From JBGPTF01 sp041490445 (GTDB lineage: Bacteria; Acidobacteriota; Terriglobia; Acidiferrales; UBA7541): 64,000 bases of DNA. Location: contig JBGPTF010000016.1 in the NCBI GenBank assembly GCA_041490445.1, positions 1 through 64,000 on the forward strand, given 5' to 3'. Within the stretch, counting starts at the first letter, position 1. The number at the start of each line of letters is the position of its first letter. Positions 25,501 through 34,402 of this stretch are shown piece after piece. A model generated the notes under the pieces. That model worked only from the letters and a program-made list of their open reading frames with translations. It ran no database searches and was not told the DNA's origin. Both the position numbers and the translations under genes were made by a program.

Positions 25501-28500
25501 CGTAGCACTCTGGATTAGTCGTCTGCCGCTGTCTCCCGGGGCAAGTCCGTTGTCGCTGGCCGGCGCACAGGCTCTACGCTTAATTGCGCGTCGGGCCTGG
25601 CGCTACTTCGAAGCCTTTGTTCCTCCCCGTGACTATGCGCTGCCTCCCGATAATTTTCAGGAAGAACCCAAACCCATCGTAGCCCACCGAACTTCGCCTA
25701 CCAATATCGGGCTCTATCTCCTGTCCACGATTGCCGCGCGCGATTTCGGGTGGCTGGGAACACAAGGCGCAGTAGAGCGGTTGGAGGCCTCGTTTGCGAC
25801 CATGAATCAACTTGAGCTGTTTCATGGCCACTTTTACAACTGGTATGACACACGCCAACTCCGCCCACTTGATCCGAAATATGTTTCGTCTGTGGATAGC
25901 GGAAATCTAGCCGGACTTCTTGTGGCCTTGGCCAATGGTTGCCGAGAGCTTGCACAGAAATCGTCTGCAGGCCCAGAACTTCTGGCCGGAATCGAAGATA
26001 GCATTCAACTACTGCGCAAAGCGCTTGCCGACCTCAAGGACACGCGGCGCACGTACTCTGTTACGCGTAAGCAGCTCAGTGTTGCCATCGATGAGCTAGC
26101 GGCGTCACTTACCCCTTTGCCGACAGGTGCCGCAGAATGGGCAGCACGTTTTGTTGAGCTTAGGAAGCGCGCCCATACCGTGGCGGACATTGCGCAAGCT
26201 TTGACCCAAGAACGGGGCGATCCTCCTGATTGCGAATTACGCGTCTGGGCCGATGCCGCTAGAGCCTGCGTTGAAAGCCATCTTCGAGATTTGGAAATTG
26301 TAATTCCCTGGATGCGTTTAGACGTGGCAGAGATTGCCGCCATGGGCAAACAATCTCCGGAAGAAGCGCCTGAGTGGGTGGCGATTGAGCCTTTTTTCCT
26401 TTCCGTGCCCTCAATGGCAGACGCCCCGGAACGATTCGAAGCTGCTCTCAGTGAACTTGCCAAGGTGCGCGGACGCCCCCTCGGCAATTCGCTTGCCAAC
26501 CGGGACACCCTTACGCGGATCGAAGCGCTTTCCCAAGCCATGGACCGTGCGGCTGCTGATGCGGCAGTGCTGAATCGCCGCCTTTTGAGGGTTGCGCAGA
26601 CGGCGGAGAAGATGTTTCATGCGATGGATTTTGGTTTTCTCTTTGATAAGACGCGCAAGCTTTTCTCGATTGGTTATCGCGTAGCGGACGGAAGCTTGGA
26701 TCCTAACTGCTATGACTTACTTGCTTCAGAAGCGCGCCTGGCAAGCTTTGTCGCCATTGCGAAAGGCGAAGTCCCGCCGTCGCACTGGTTCCGACTGGGC
26801 CGCGCGCTCACGCCCGTGGATCGCGGATCCGCGCTTATCTCCTGGTCGGGTTCAATGTTTGAATACCTTATGCCTGCGCTTGTGATGCGTTCCCCAGAAG
26901 GAAGCCTGCTGAGCCAGACGTGCGAACTCGTTGTACGTCGTCAAATTGAATATGGTGCGGAGCGAGGTGTGCCCTGGGGCGTGTCGGAGTCAGCATACAA
27001 TGCACGCGACCTCAACCTCAACTATCAATACTCCAGCTTTGGCGTCCCCGGACTAGGGCTCAAGCGGGGCCTGAGCGAGGATGTTGTCATTGCACCATAT
27101 GCCACCGCGCTTGCGGCCATGATTGATCCAGTCGCGGCCTTGCAAAACTTTCTTCGGCTCGAAGAAGCAGGCGGAAGCGGCGCGTACGGCTTTTACGAGG
27201 CACTCGATTACACAAGCACGCGCCTACCCGAAGGCGAAACAGTTGCGGTCGTCCGCACCTACTTTGCGCACCATCAGGGAATGTCATTAGTGGCGCTTGC
27301 CAGCGTGTTGAACGATGGCGCGATGCGCAGCCGTTTTCATGCCGAGCCCATGGTGCAGGCCACCGAGCTACTCTTACAGGAGCGCACCCCGCGCGGCGTG
27401 CTAGTTACACGGCCTCGGGCGGAAGAAGTATCTGCCGCTGCCCAGGTCCGTGAACTCATTCCCCCGGTACTGCGGCGGTTTACCACTCCACATAGTCACA
27501 TCCCACGGACGCACCTGCTTTCCAATGGAAGGTACGCTGTGATGCTGACCACAGCGGGCTCAGGTTATAGCCGTTGGCGGGACATTGCCGTGACGAGGTG
27601 GCGAGAGGATGCCACACGCGATTGCTGGGGCAGCTATATCTTTCTACGCGATGCGCAGACAGGCGAAGTCTGGTCAGCAGGCTATCAGCCGAGCGGCATC
27701 GAACCGGATGCTTACGAAGTTTCCTTCTATGAAGACCGCGCCGAATTCATAAGGCGCGATCGCGCGCTGGCCACCACTCTTGAGGTCGTCGTGTCGCCCG
27801 AGGATGACGCAGAGGTGCGGCGGGTCTCCATCACGAACTTAGGCGCACGCAGGCGCGAAATCCAGGTTACTTCATACGCCGAGCTTTGTCTGGTATCACA
27901 GGCTGCCGATGTAGCCCATCCGGCGTTTTCGAACTTATTCGTGCAGACCGAATTTGTGCCCGATGTCGGCGCACTGCTTGCGACGCGCCGCAGGCAATCC
28001 GACAAAGAAACTGCTGTTTGGGCCGCCCACGTGGTCGCGGTGGAAGGTGAAACTGTCGGTGACCTGCAATTCGAGACAGACCGCTCGCGGTTTATCGGCC
28101 GCGGGCACAATGTGCGCAACCCCGTATCGATCATCGATGGACGACCGCTTTCCAATACTGTCGGCTCCGTCCTCGACCCGGTGATCAGCCTGAGGCGTAC
28201 GGTCCGCATTCCGCCTGGGACTACTGCACACGTTGTTTTTGTCACCATCGTCGCCCCGACCCGAGAGCAGGTGATTGAACTCGCAGATAAATATCGCGGA
28301 CCCACAACCATTGATCGCACACTAGCATTGGCTTGGACACAAGCACAGGTACAACTTCATCACATGGGTATTGACCTCAACGAGGCCCACTTATTCCAGA
28401 GACTCGCAAACTCTGTGCTTTACTCTGACGCTTCCTCACGGCCATCTTCCGATGTACTCAACCGCAACACACTGGAGCGTTCCGCGCTCTGGGCCCACGG

Positions 28501-31345
28501 AATCTCCGGCGATTTACCCATTGTTGTAGTGCGCATCGATGAAACGGAAGATGTCGAAATCGTCCGTCAATTGCTACGTGCGCATGAATACTGGCGTATG
28601 AAGCAATTATCTACCGACGTGGTCATCGTTAATGAAAGGCTCCCCTCGTATGCCCAGGAGCTGCAGATCTCCCTGGATGGACTCGTGCGCGGCAGCCGAT
28701 TGCGGCTTTCCCCGAACACGGACAACGTACGCGGCGGCATTTTCCTCCTACGGGCAGATCTGATCTCTCCGCAGGAGCGCGCGCTGCTTCAAACAGTCGC
28801 GCGATCTGTATTGCTCAGCCGGCGGGGTACGTTGTCTGAGCAAGTCACCCGATCTCAACGTGCAGAAAGTGTGGCGGCTCTCATCCCAGGGACGACGCGC
28901 GCGGCCAAACGCCAGGACGTGCCGCTGACCGAGCGGGCTCTCGATTTTGTCAATGGTCTGGGTGGTTTTGCTGATAAAGGTCGAGAATATGTGACTGTCT
29001 TAGGGGAAGGTTTGCGGACTCCCGCGCCGTGGATAAACGTGATTGCGAATCCTTCGTTTGGCTTCCTCGTTTCTGAATCCGGCTCGGGCCACACCTGGTC
29101 GCTCAACAGTCGTGAAAATCAACTCACGCCGTGGTCCAACGATCCCGTCACTGATCCTCCTGGAGAAGCCATCTACATCCGCGACGAAAGCACCGGTGAG
29201 GTGTGGAGTCCCACGGCGCTGCCGATCCGCGATGAAGCTGCTCCATACATTGCGTGCCACGGCCAAGGCTATAGTCGATTCCATCACGGCTCGCACGGAA
29301 TCCTGGTTGAGTTACTGCAGTTCGTACCATCCAAAGACCCTATCAAGATTTCCCGGCTCACTCTGAGGAATGATTCCGGCCGCGTGCGTCGCCTCTCAGT
29401 AACCGGTTATGCCGAATGGGTGTTGGGAAGTTCACGCAGTGCTTCGGCACCATATCTCAGCACGGAGCTCGATTCGAAAACAGGGGCGGTCTTCGTGAGG
29501 AGCGTATTGGGGGGAGAATTCGGCGGGCGCGTTGCCTTTGCGGATCTTGGCGGTAGCCAGGCTTCTGTGACAGGGGACCGAACAGAATTTCTTGGTCGCA
29601 ACGGGACGCTTGAGCGTCCGGCCGCGCTGGAGCGAGGCATCCCACTTTCTGGCAAGGTAGGAGCAGGTCTCGATCCCTGCGCTGCGCTACAAACCTCTAT
29701 TGAACTGCGCCCCGGCACGACCGCAGAAGTCCTGTTGTTTCTGGGCCAAGCGGAAAATAGGGAGCAGGCGCGCGAGTTGCTAAGTCGATATCGCACCGCG
29801 GACTTAGATGCGAGCTTCTCCGAGGTGACGGGCCAATGGGACAACTTTCTCGACACCGTACAGATCAGCACACCCGAGCCGGCCATGGACATTCTCATGA
29901 ATCGTTGGCTGCTCTATCAGATATTGGCGTCTCGTGTCTGGGCGCGTGCAGCCTTCTATCAGTTAAGCGGTGCATACGGTTTCCGCGACCAACTCCAGGA
30001 CGGAATGGCTTTGTGCGTCGCCAACTGCGAAGTCGCGCGCGAGCATCTGCTGCGCGCGGCCTCACGACAGTTTATCGAAGGTGACGTTCAACACTGGTGG
30101 CATCCGCCATCGGGGCGTGGTGTGCGAACGCGGATCTCCGACGACCTCCTCTGGCTGCCTTACGCCGTCGTCCACTTCATCGAAGCGACCGGCGAGATGG
30201 CCGTGCTGGACGAAGTCGTGCCCTTCCTGGAAGGAGATGTGCTGACCGAAGGACAGAGCGAGTCCTATTTCCAACCGCGTGTTTCGGAGACCCGCGCGAC
30301 GCTGTTTGAGCATTGCGCGCGTGCATTAGACCGAAGTCTCGCTGTTGGCAACCACGGCCTGCCACTGATGGGCACGGGCGACTGGAACGACGGCATGAAC
30401 CGAGTTGGGGAGCATGGGAAGGGAGAAAGCGTTTGGCTCGGCTGGTTCCTGCACACGATTCTTTGGGAGTTTGCCAAAGTTGCAGATCTGCGCGGTGAAC
30501 ATGAACGTGCCGAGGCCTGGCGTCTCCACGTGAGCGCTTTAAAGGCGGCGCTCGAACGCGATGGTTGGGATGGCGAATGGTATCGCCGCGCTTACTTTGA
30601 TGACGGCACGCCGGTGGGCTCTGCTGGAAGCGCGGAATGCAAGATCGACTCGATCGCACAGTCCTGGGGAATTATGAGCGGCGCTGCCGAACCGGGTCGT
30701 GCGGCGCGCGCCATGGGCGCTGTGGATCAGCAACTGGTGCGCCGTCCCGAGGGACTGATTCTCCTCCTCACACCGCCTTTTGAAAACACGCAGCACGACC
30801 CAGGCTACATTAAAGGTTATGTGCCGGGCGTCCGAGAAAACGGCGGCCAGTACACCCATTCTGCTGCCTGGACGGTGATCGCCTTTGCGGCTCTTGGCGA
30901 GGGAGATAAAGCAGCGGAACTGTTCCGGATGTTGAATCCAATCAACCGCACCATCTCGCGGTCGAGCGTTCAGCGCTACAAAGCTGAGCCATATGTGCTT
31001 GCCGGTGATGTTTATGCCGAACCTCCGCACGTTGGACGAGGCGGATGGACTTGGTACAGTGGTTCGGCGGGCTGGCTCTACCGCGCGGGTCTCGAATGGA
31101 TCCTCGGCTTCCGCGTGCGCGGGCAGGTGCTTTGCGTTGATCCGTGTATTCCTCGAAACTGGCCCGGCTACTCCATTGATTTTCGATATCACTCAGCCAC
31201 CTACAAGATCACAGTAAAAAATCCCCTCGGCTTCAGCCGTGGCGTTGCTTCAACGAGCATAGACGGCAAGGTGCTCGTCGGTCGCGCAAATATTCCACTT
31301 GCTGACGATGCCGCCGCGCATCAGGTTCTAATTGTGCTGGGTTAG
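22538..31345 (+). CDS. Cyclic beta-1,2-glucan synthase-like protein (GT84-GH94)
   Basis: A giant membrane enzyme of about 2935 residues, as long as Brucella Cgs. TM segments at about 395-450 (YLGTIAIVTALILALPLL) precede a glycosyltransferase domain with EDLRTIIVVPTLL, the DxD region ITLDADTRLPRG (about 630) and QHRWARGDWQ (about 778). More TM helices follow, then a long linker/GT84-associated region. The C-terminal GH94 phosphorylase module has GAYGFRDQLQDG, HWWHPPSGRG, the catalytic-acid motif MGTGDWNDGMN (about 2615) and GGQYTHSAAW. It polymerises UDP-glucose into beta-1,2-glucan and trims/cyclises it for the periplasm. The start is uncertain: GTG at 22538 is favoured, an upstream TTG at 22448 is possible, and neither has a good ribosome-binding site. 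No export gene (ndvA-like) is adjacent. Confidence 0.9.
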   Translation: MNKNQPSTILLPNLEEPIRAELFSLERLEQHAESLAAAQAITNEASRGRPLIPRVVDNGRVLLDTYRSIARAIQEEHEIVPAAEWLVDNFHIVDEQLREIQDDLPAGYYRKLPKLASGHLQGYPRVFGVAWAFVAHTDSRFDPEALRRFVSAYQRVQPLTIGELWAVAITLRVVLVENLRRIAERIVRSRAARHEADRLADSLLGPGGQSAIFPALQRLEKAPLETAFAVQLVQRLRDLDPKVGPVLLWLDQRLALAGTTADEIVRAEHQQQGAMSVSVRNIITSMRLVSAFDWQEFFESVSLVDEILRNDTHFADMDFSTRDDYRHAIENLSRGSNHSEIEVARHVVRRVKQGICDPSEDPRNADKLRGERQTEPGYHLISRGRPAFERELGFHVSWKRWLLRLYVRTAVPGYLGTIAIVTALILALPLLRVREGGMTAGGLFLLGLLAAVPASDLAIALINRAVMSLLGPRRLPRMELRHGVPEDLRTIIVVPTLLTTSREVEEQIERLEVHYLANPDGDLRFALLSDWLDAPCETLPGDDDLLAVAIDGVARLNKQYGPAPGGGERFFLFHRKRVWNECDGKWMGWERKRGKLHELNQLLRGSTSTTFVPIGGCPPVNLAGVRYVITLDADTRLPRGAAARLVGTMAHPLNRPRFNDREGRVVEGYAIVQPRITPSLPINHPSSLSQRVFSGRGGIDPYSSAVSDVYQDLFQEGSYTGKGIYDIDAFEAALAGKVPANALLSHDLFEGIFARVALATDIELFEEFPSRYEAVAARQHRWARGDWQLLPWLFGRGHSGPEKRNSVRIPTIGRWKILDNLRRTLSAPAAFLTLVVGWLLPTASPSIWMLFILATAAIPPLLPFFIGLSPRRRGISLRSHSRGVLSDLGLGTSQIGLSFTFLTYQTWLMTDAILRTLGRLFITHRNLLEWVTAAQSKFSAESKLPGIYKRMAGGVVLVVVSIVALVYGHHQVWTAAAPFLVLWAAAPAVALWISRLPLSPGASPLSLAGAQALRLIARRAWRYFEAFVPPRDYALPPDNFQEEPKPIVAHRTSPTNIGLYLLSTIAARDFGWLGTQGAVERLEASFATMNQLELFHGHFYNWYDTRQLRPLDPKYVSSVDSGNLAGLLVALANGCRELAQKSSAGPELLAGIEDSIQLLRKALADLKDTRRTYSVTRKQLSVAIDELAASLTPLPTGAAEWAARFVELRKRAHTVADIAQALTQERGDPPDCELRVWADAARACVESHLRDLEIVIPWMRLDVAEIAAMGKQSPEEAPEWVAIEPFFLSVPSMADAPERFEAALSELAKVRGRPLGNSLANRDTLTRIEALSQAMDRAAADAAVLNRRLLRVAQTAEKMFHAMDFGFLFDKTRKLFSIGYRVADGSLDPNCYDLLASEARLASFVAIAKGEVPPSHWFRLGRALTPVDRGSALISWSGSMFEYLMPALVMRSPEGSLLSQTCELVVRRQIEYGAERGVPWGVSESAYNARDLNLNYQYSSFGVPGLGLKRGLSEDVVIAPYATALAAMIDPVAALQNFLRLEEAGGSGAYGFYEALDYTSTRLPEGETVAVVRTYFAHHQGMSLVALASVLNDGAMRSRFHAEPMVQATELLLQERTPRGVLVTRPRAEEVSAAAQVRELIPPVLRRFTTPHSHIPRTHLLSNGRYAVMLTTAGSGYSRWRDIAVTRWREDATRDCWGSYIFLRDAQTGEVWSAGYQPSGIEPDAYEVSFYEDRAEFIRRDRALATTLEVVVSPEDDAEVRRVSITNLGARRREIQVTSYAELCLVSQAADVAHPAFSNLFVQTEFVPDVGALLATRRRQSDKETAVWAAHVVAVEGETVGDLQFETDRSRFIGRGHNVRNPVSIIDGRPLSNTVGSVLDPVISLRRTVRIPPGTTAHVVFVTIVAPTREQVIELADKYRGPTTIDRTLALAWTQAQVQLHHMGIDLNEAHLFQRLANSVLYSDASSRPSSDVLNRNTLERSALWAHGISGDLPIVVVRIDETEDVEIVRQLLRAHEYWRMKQLSTDVVIVNERLPSYAQELQISLDGLVRGSRLRLSPNTDNVRGGIFLLRADLISPQERALLQTVARSVLLSRRGTLSEQVTRSQRAESVAALIPGTTRAAKRQDVPLTERALDFVNGLGGFADKGREYVTVLGEGLRTPAPWINVIANPSFGFLVSESGSGHTWSLNSRENQLTPWSNDPVTDPPGEAIYIRDESTGEVWSPTALPIRDEAAPYIACHGQGYSRFHHGSHGILVELLQFVPSKDPIKISRLTLRNDSGRVRRLSVTGYAEWVLGSSRSASAPYLSTELDSKTGAVFVRSVLGGEFGGRVAFADLGGSQASVTGDRTEFLGRNGTLERPAALERGIPLSGKVGAGLDPCAALQTSIELRPGTTAEVLLFLGQAENREQARELLSRYRTADLDASFSEVTGQWDNFLDTVQISTPEPAMDILMNRWLLYQILASRVWARAAFYQLSGAYGFRDQLQDGMALCVANCEVAREHLLRAASRQFIEGDVQHWWHPPSGRGVRTRISDDLLWLPYAVVHFIEATGEMAVLDEVVPFLEGDVLTEGQSESYFQPRVSETRATLFEHCARALDRSLAVGNHGLPLMGTGDWNDGMNRVGEHGKGESVWLGWFLHTILWEFAKVADLRGEHERAEAWRLHVSALKAALERDGWDGEWYRRAYFDDGTPVGSAGSAECKIDSIAQSWGIMSGAAEPGRAARAMGAVDQQLVRRPEGLILLLTPPFENTQHDPGYIKGYVPGVRENGGQYTHSAAWTVIAFAALGEGDKAAELFRMLNPINRTISRSSVQRYKAEPYVLAGDVYAEPPHVGRGGWTWYSGSAGWLYRAGLEWILGFRVRGQVLCVDPCIPRNWPGYSIDFRYHSATYKITVKNPLGFSRGVASTSIDGKVLVGRANIPLADDAAAHQVLIVLG

Positions 31346-31461
31346 CTGGGATGCTGATTGGATTGCACCGTTAATTGTGATGGGAGAACTCGGTTCACTT
31401 CTTGAAGGTGGATCCCTCATCATGTGTAGCTGGCGGCGTTTGCCCCGGTAGAGGCTAGGGG

Positions 31462-31482
31462 TGTTGTCCTTCGCCAAAACTC
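31462..31482. repeat. Putative insertion-element right-end repeat, copy 4
   Basis: The sequence begins TGTTGTCCTTCGCCAAAACT. It agrees with the reverse complement of 330-350 in 19 of 21 positions. It lies about 145 bases beyond the stop of the minus-strand transposase relic at 31626-31859, in the orientation expected for that element's right end. Confidence 0.5.
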
Positions 31483-31625
31483 AAAACGGCCGTGAGTACG
31501 CACGTGCATTGCTTCTTCGTTGATCCTCCTCGGGCGTGCTATGGGGTTGGAACGCCCGAAAGCGCTCGATCTCTCCCTGGGAAGGCAAGGAACTCTCTTC
31601 ACGGGATCTGATTTCACACCGTTCT

Positions 31626-31859
31626 CTAGGCAGCCCGGTCGTAGCGGTGATGCAAGCTGCCCAGCTGTGCTTGAGAAATCACTCTGGAGACGGTGGCGGC
31701 TTCCACTCTAGGCCTACCGAATGGAGTTTGCTTGCGCAGCCCAAGATGCGTTCGGTCTTCGTGGTAGTAAGCAACATACTCGGTGAGTAGGCGCTTCAAG
31801 TGCGGCTCGTTCATCGCAATGACGTGATCCAACAGATCGCGTCGACAGCTCTCGATGAG
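31626..31859 (-). pseudogene. rve transposase C-terminal relic
   Basis: It encodes LIESCRRDLLDHVIAMNEPH, LKRLLTEYVAYYHEDRTHLG and the terminal GSLHHRYDRAA. This is the C-terminal end of an integrase-core transposase from a different subgroup than 11318-11567 (DLLDHVIAMNE versus CLDWFIPLNE). All upstream catalytic sequence is gone. It lies just downstream of the glucan synthase gene, so that gene has transposase debris on both sides. Confidence 0.85.
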
Positions 31860-31928
31860 AATTTGGAGGTGTAGATGATCTTGTAGCTGCGAAAGCACTA
31901 AAATCCAATAAGACACAGCAGAGTTCAA

Positions 31929-32132
31929 CAGGCCGGCCGCAAACGATTCAACAAGAGCCAGTTAGAAACAACAAGAATCCAGAGACTTCAATATGCTGTG
32001 GAACTTGGTTCGGGACCAGGAGGTCGAGTTTTTCGGGCTTCTCGCAGGGCCGTCTCCTTCCGGAAATGAGCACGAGGTTCTCTCTTAGTCAAACTCGTGA
32101 TGCAAAGTCCCTAGCAGATGGCGCAAGACCAG
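31929..32132. other. Debris between mobile-element relics
   Basis: No recognisable gene. The minus-strand end near 32088-32110 reads GTLHHEFD, which resembles the GGLHHEYR end of the transposases and may be one more C-terminal scrap. Confidence 0.35.
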
Positions 32133-32230
32133 CCTGGGGGCATCAACTGCCACCTGGGGCAGTCTGAGGCGCTTCCCGTTTGCACGGGCGTTTCGCAGGC
32201 CGGCCTTGACGCGCTCGGCTGTGAGGTTGC
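32133..32230 (-). pseudogene. Serine recombinase (resolvase) scrap
   Basis: The segment AERVKAGLRNARANGKRLRL with PQVAVDAPR resembles the linker at the end of the catalytic domain of resolvase/invertase-type serine recombinases (consensus near ERVKAGLxxAxAxGKRLGRP). Only about 30 codons are recognisable; the catalytic serine domain is not present. The surrounding frame is unrelated. Confidence 0.6.
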
Positions 32231-32368
32231 ACTCATGCGACGGCATACCCTCGGCATGAAGCTTCTTGTCCAAGTGGAATGGCTCGTCGGTGGACGCGCC
32301 AAACGGCGAGCAAGCAGACTGCCGAGCATGCACCCGACGTGACTGCAACGTGTTTGCGGCAGGTGGAG

Positions 32369-32880
32369 TCATCTCGCAGGAAAGCCGAGCAGCTGACGTT
32401 GCGCTGCCCACTCGATCGGCAAGTGGGTTCGAAAGTTCTCGAGGGTCATTTCAGCGGGCTGCCGACCATCCAAAATGCTCTCCACGATATCGGGAGCCAG
32501 GAAAGCGCATCGAAAGATGTGTCTCACGTACCTTTCGTCCAGGCCGGTTGCGTGTTCAATTGACCGGCAGCCTGTTAATTCGCCTCGAACAATTCGGCCG
32601 TACCAATCGTGCGCACGCGCAACAGCTTTGATCAGGGACTGCACAGCGCGGACGGGAATCTCTCCACCCGAGTTCGCAGGAAGCACCAATCGCACTTCTC
32701 TGCCGCAGCGTTTGAGGCGTGCCTTTACTCTGAGGCTCAGGAAGCCATTGTGCCGGTTGGCTCTGGGGGACGTGGGCGAGCGACCGCCATCGAGGATCGC
32801 GCTCCGCAACGCTTGCTTATCAAGGAGCACGTCGACGTTTGCTGGATGAATGATAATGCGCGAAAGAGGGCCACGGATAA
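32369..32880 (-). pseudogene. C-terminal fragment of a large recombinase-family protein
   Basis: The frame encodes LSLRVKARLKRCGREVRLVL, then RAHDWYGRIVRGELTGC, ATGLDERYVRHIFRCAFLAP, IVESILDGRQPAEMT and PIEWAAQRQLLGFP. I recognise this pattern from the C-terminal helical region of long serine recombinases. The resolvase domain is missing upstream, where TGA interrupts the frame. With the scrap at 32133-32230 it suggests a decayed integrated element next to the AlbA_2/HNH pair. Confidence 0.65.
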
Positions 32881-33059
32881 ACGGTCACGTTTCGGGGGCT
32901 GCACAGGCTAATCGCTTTGACCATTCTTGTGCGGCGGCGAGGATGCTTTCAGTGGCCGCCGAACTCGACGCCCTTATACCCTCCATCCTCTCCTGCGCCT
33001 TCCGCGGCGAACTCTGAATTCTTCCCTAGGATATGTAATTCTGCCGTAAACCTCCGGAC

Positions 33060-34343
33060 ATGGCTCTAGATCTTGCCCAGCTCTTGGGAGTCCCCGAGAG
33101 TGAATCCTTCGACCGAAAGAGCGCGCTGGACCCCACAAAACCCGAAGGCCTGCTCGGGCTGGTTGCCGACATAGCGGCGATGGCCAACACCGACGGAGGA
33201 GCGGTCCTGATTGGTGAGTCCGGCAAAGTCATTCCTAAAGAGCAATGGCCGCTCTTCGACAGCGCGCGTCTCGATGACAAGGTGAACAGTTTTGTGGAAC
33301 CCCGAGTGGGCGGAATCAGGTCGAGCATATTGGATGAGAATTTTCTACTCATCGAGGTGCAGAAGAGTGAAAATCCGCCCCATGTCTTCAAGAGAGAAGG
33401 CAACTATTACGATGCCCAAGGGAAACAGCGGTCAGCATTCAGGGTTGGAGACATGTTTGCGCGCCACTCCTCCAAGACCGAAAGAGCGAATCGGAGCGAT
33501 TTAGATCGGTGGTTCGAGGAAAATCGAAAACGCTTGTTTGAAAACGTACGAATGGTGTTTGGGGCTGGGCCGGCGGCCCATGTTCAAATCACGGAGGGGG
33601 AAGGCGTTCCGGTGCGTATTGACCCCACCGCGCCGGGTGCCCAACCAGTTTATGATCTCCTGACTCCTGATCCGTTCCGAGACCTTGAGCAAGAACTAGT
33701 GGGCGGGATCAAAGCATGGAAAACGAGCGGGCAATATCTCAACGAAGCGCAAATCCTAAAGGCATACGGTCAGCGGGACAAAATTACAGATGCGGAGGTG
33801 CTTGAACTGATTCTGCGAAGTTGCTGGGAACATCGATTGCCTGGCTACTATTGGGCCACCAAAATTCAGCCTTCGAGAATCTTCACAGTTCTGGAAGAAG
33901 TGATTTCCGGTGATCGCTATCCGGCATCCGGGGAGGCACTGAAAGTCGCAAGCCTTTTACCAAGGGCCTGGGCTAAGCCCTTGCTTGCACAGGCCGACTC
34001 GAGCACACGCAGAATCGTGAAGAAGTTACGCAAGAGATTGGAAACAGTATTGCGAGCGAGAACTCGGAAACAGGCCGCTCTTGCCCATTCCTTGTACCCC
34101 GGCAAGACATTAAAATACAAGACCGCAGCCGGTAGAAAAGAAGTAAAGGTTGAAGCGATAGACGCGCAGGTATTCGAGGACTTGCTCGCCACTCTACCAA
34201 ATGAAATTAGAGAGAATCGCGGTCCATTCAGGCTGGCGGAGCTGCTTACTTACGGTTCGCCACTCCAGGAAGTGCAAGTTGAAGATGCCGGGGAGCCCGA
34301 AGAGCTGTCCGGGAACGGAGCCGAAGCTGAATCAATCTCGTGA
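33060..34343 (+). CDS. AlbA_2 (Schlafen-like) domain protein
   Basis: A 427-residue protein. Residues about 1-130 form an AlbA_2 domain with ESESFDRKSALD and LVADIAAMANTDGGAVLIGE, then a strand-rich region ending FRVGDMFARHSS. Such domains bind nucleic acid and occur in Schlafen-like regulators and defence genes. The remaining 300 residues, including an Arg/Lys-rich helix (RRIVKKLRKRLETVLRARTR) and an acidic tail, match no family I recognise. The stop codon lies 59 bases before the ATG of the HNH gene and overlaps an in-frame GTG of it. Recombinase relics lie upstream, suggesting an acquired locus. No obvious ribosome-binding sequence. Confidence 0.7.
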   Translation: MALDLAQLLGVPESESFDRKSALDPTKPEGLLGLVADIAAMANTDGGAVLIGESGKVIPKEQWPLFDSARLDDKVNSFVEPRVGGIRSSILDENFLLIEVQKSENPPHVFKREGNYYDAQGKQRSAFRVGDMFARHSSKTERANRSDLDRWFEENRKRLFENVRMVFGAGPAAHVQITEGEGVPVRIDPTAPGAQPVYDLLTPDPFRDLEQELVGGIKAWKTSGQYLNEAQILKAYGQRDKITDAEVLELILRSCWEHRLPGYYWATKIQPSRIFTVLEEVISGDRYPASGEALKVASLLPRAWAKPLLAQADSSTRRIVKKLRKRLETVLRARTRKQAALAHSLYPGKTLKYKTAAGRKEVKVEAIDAQVFEDLLATLPNEIRENRGPFRLAELLTYGSPLQEVQVEDAGEPEELSGNGAEAESIS

Positions 34344-34402
34344 GGACGAGGATGCCTTCGGGGGCGACTTGGAAGGCATGCTTCTGTAGGCGTCACTCAG
34401 GA

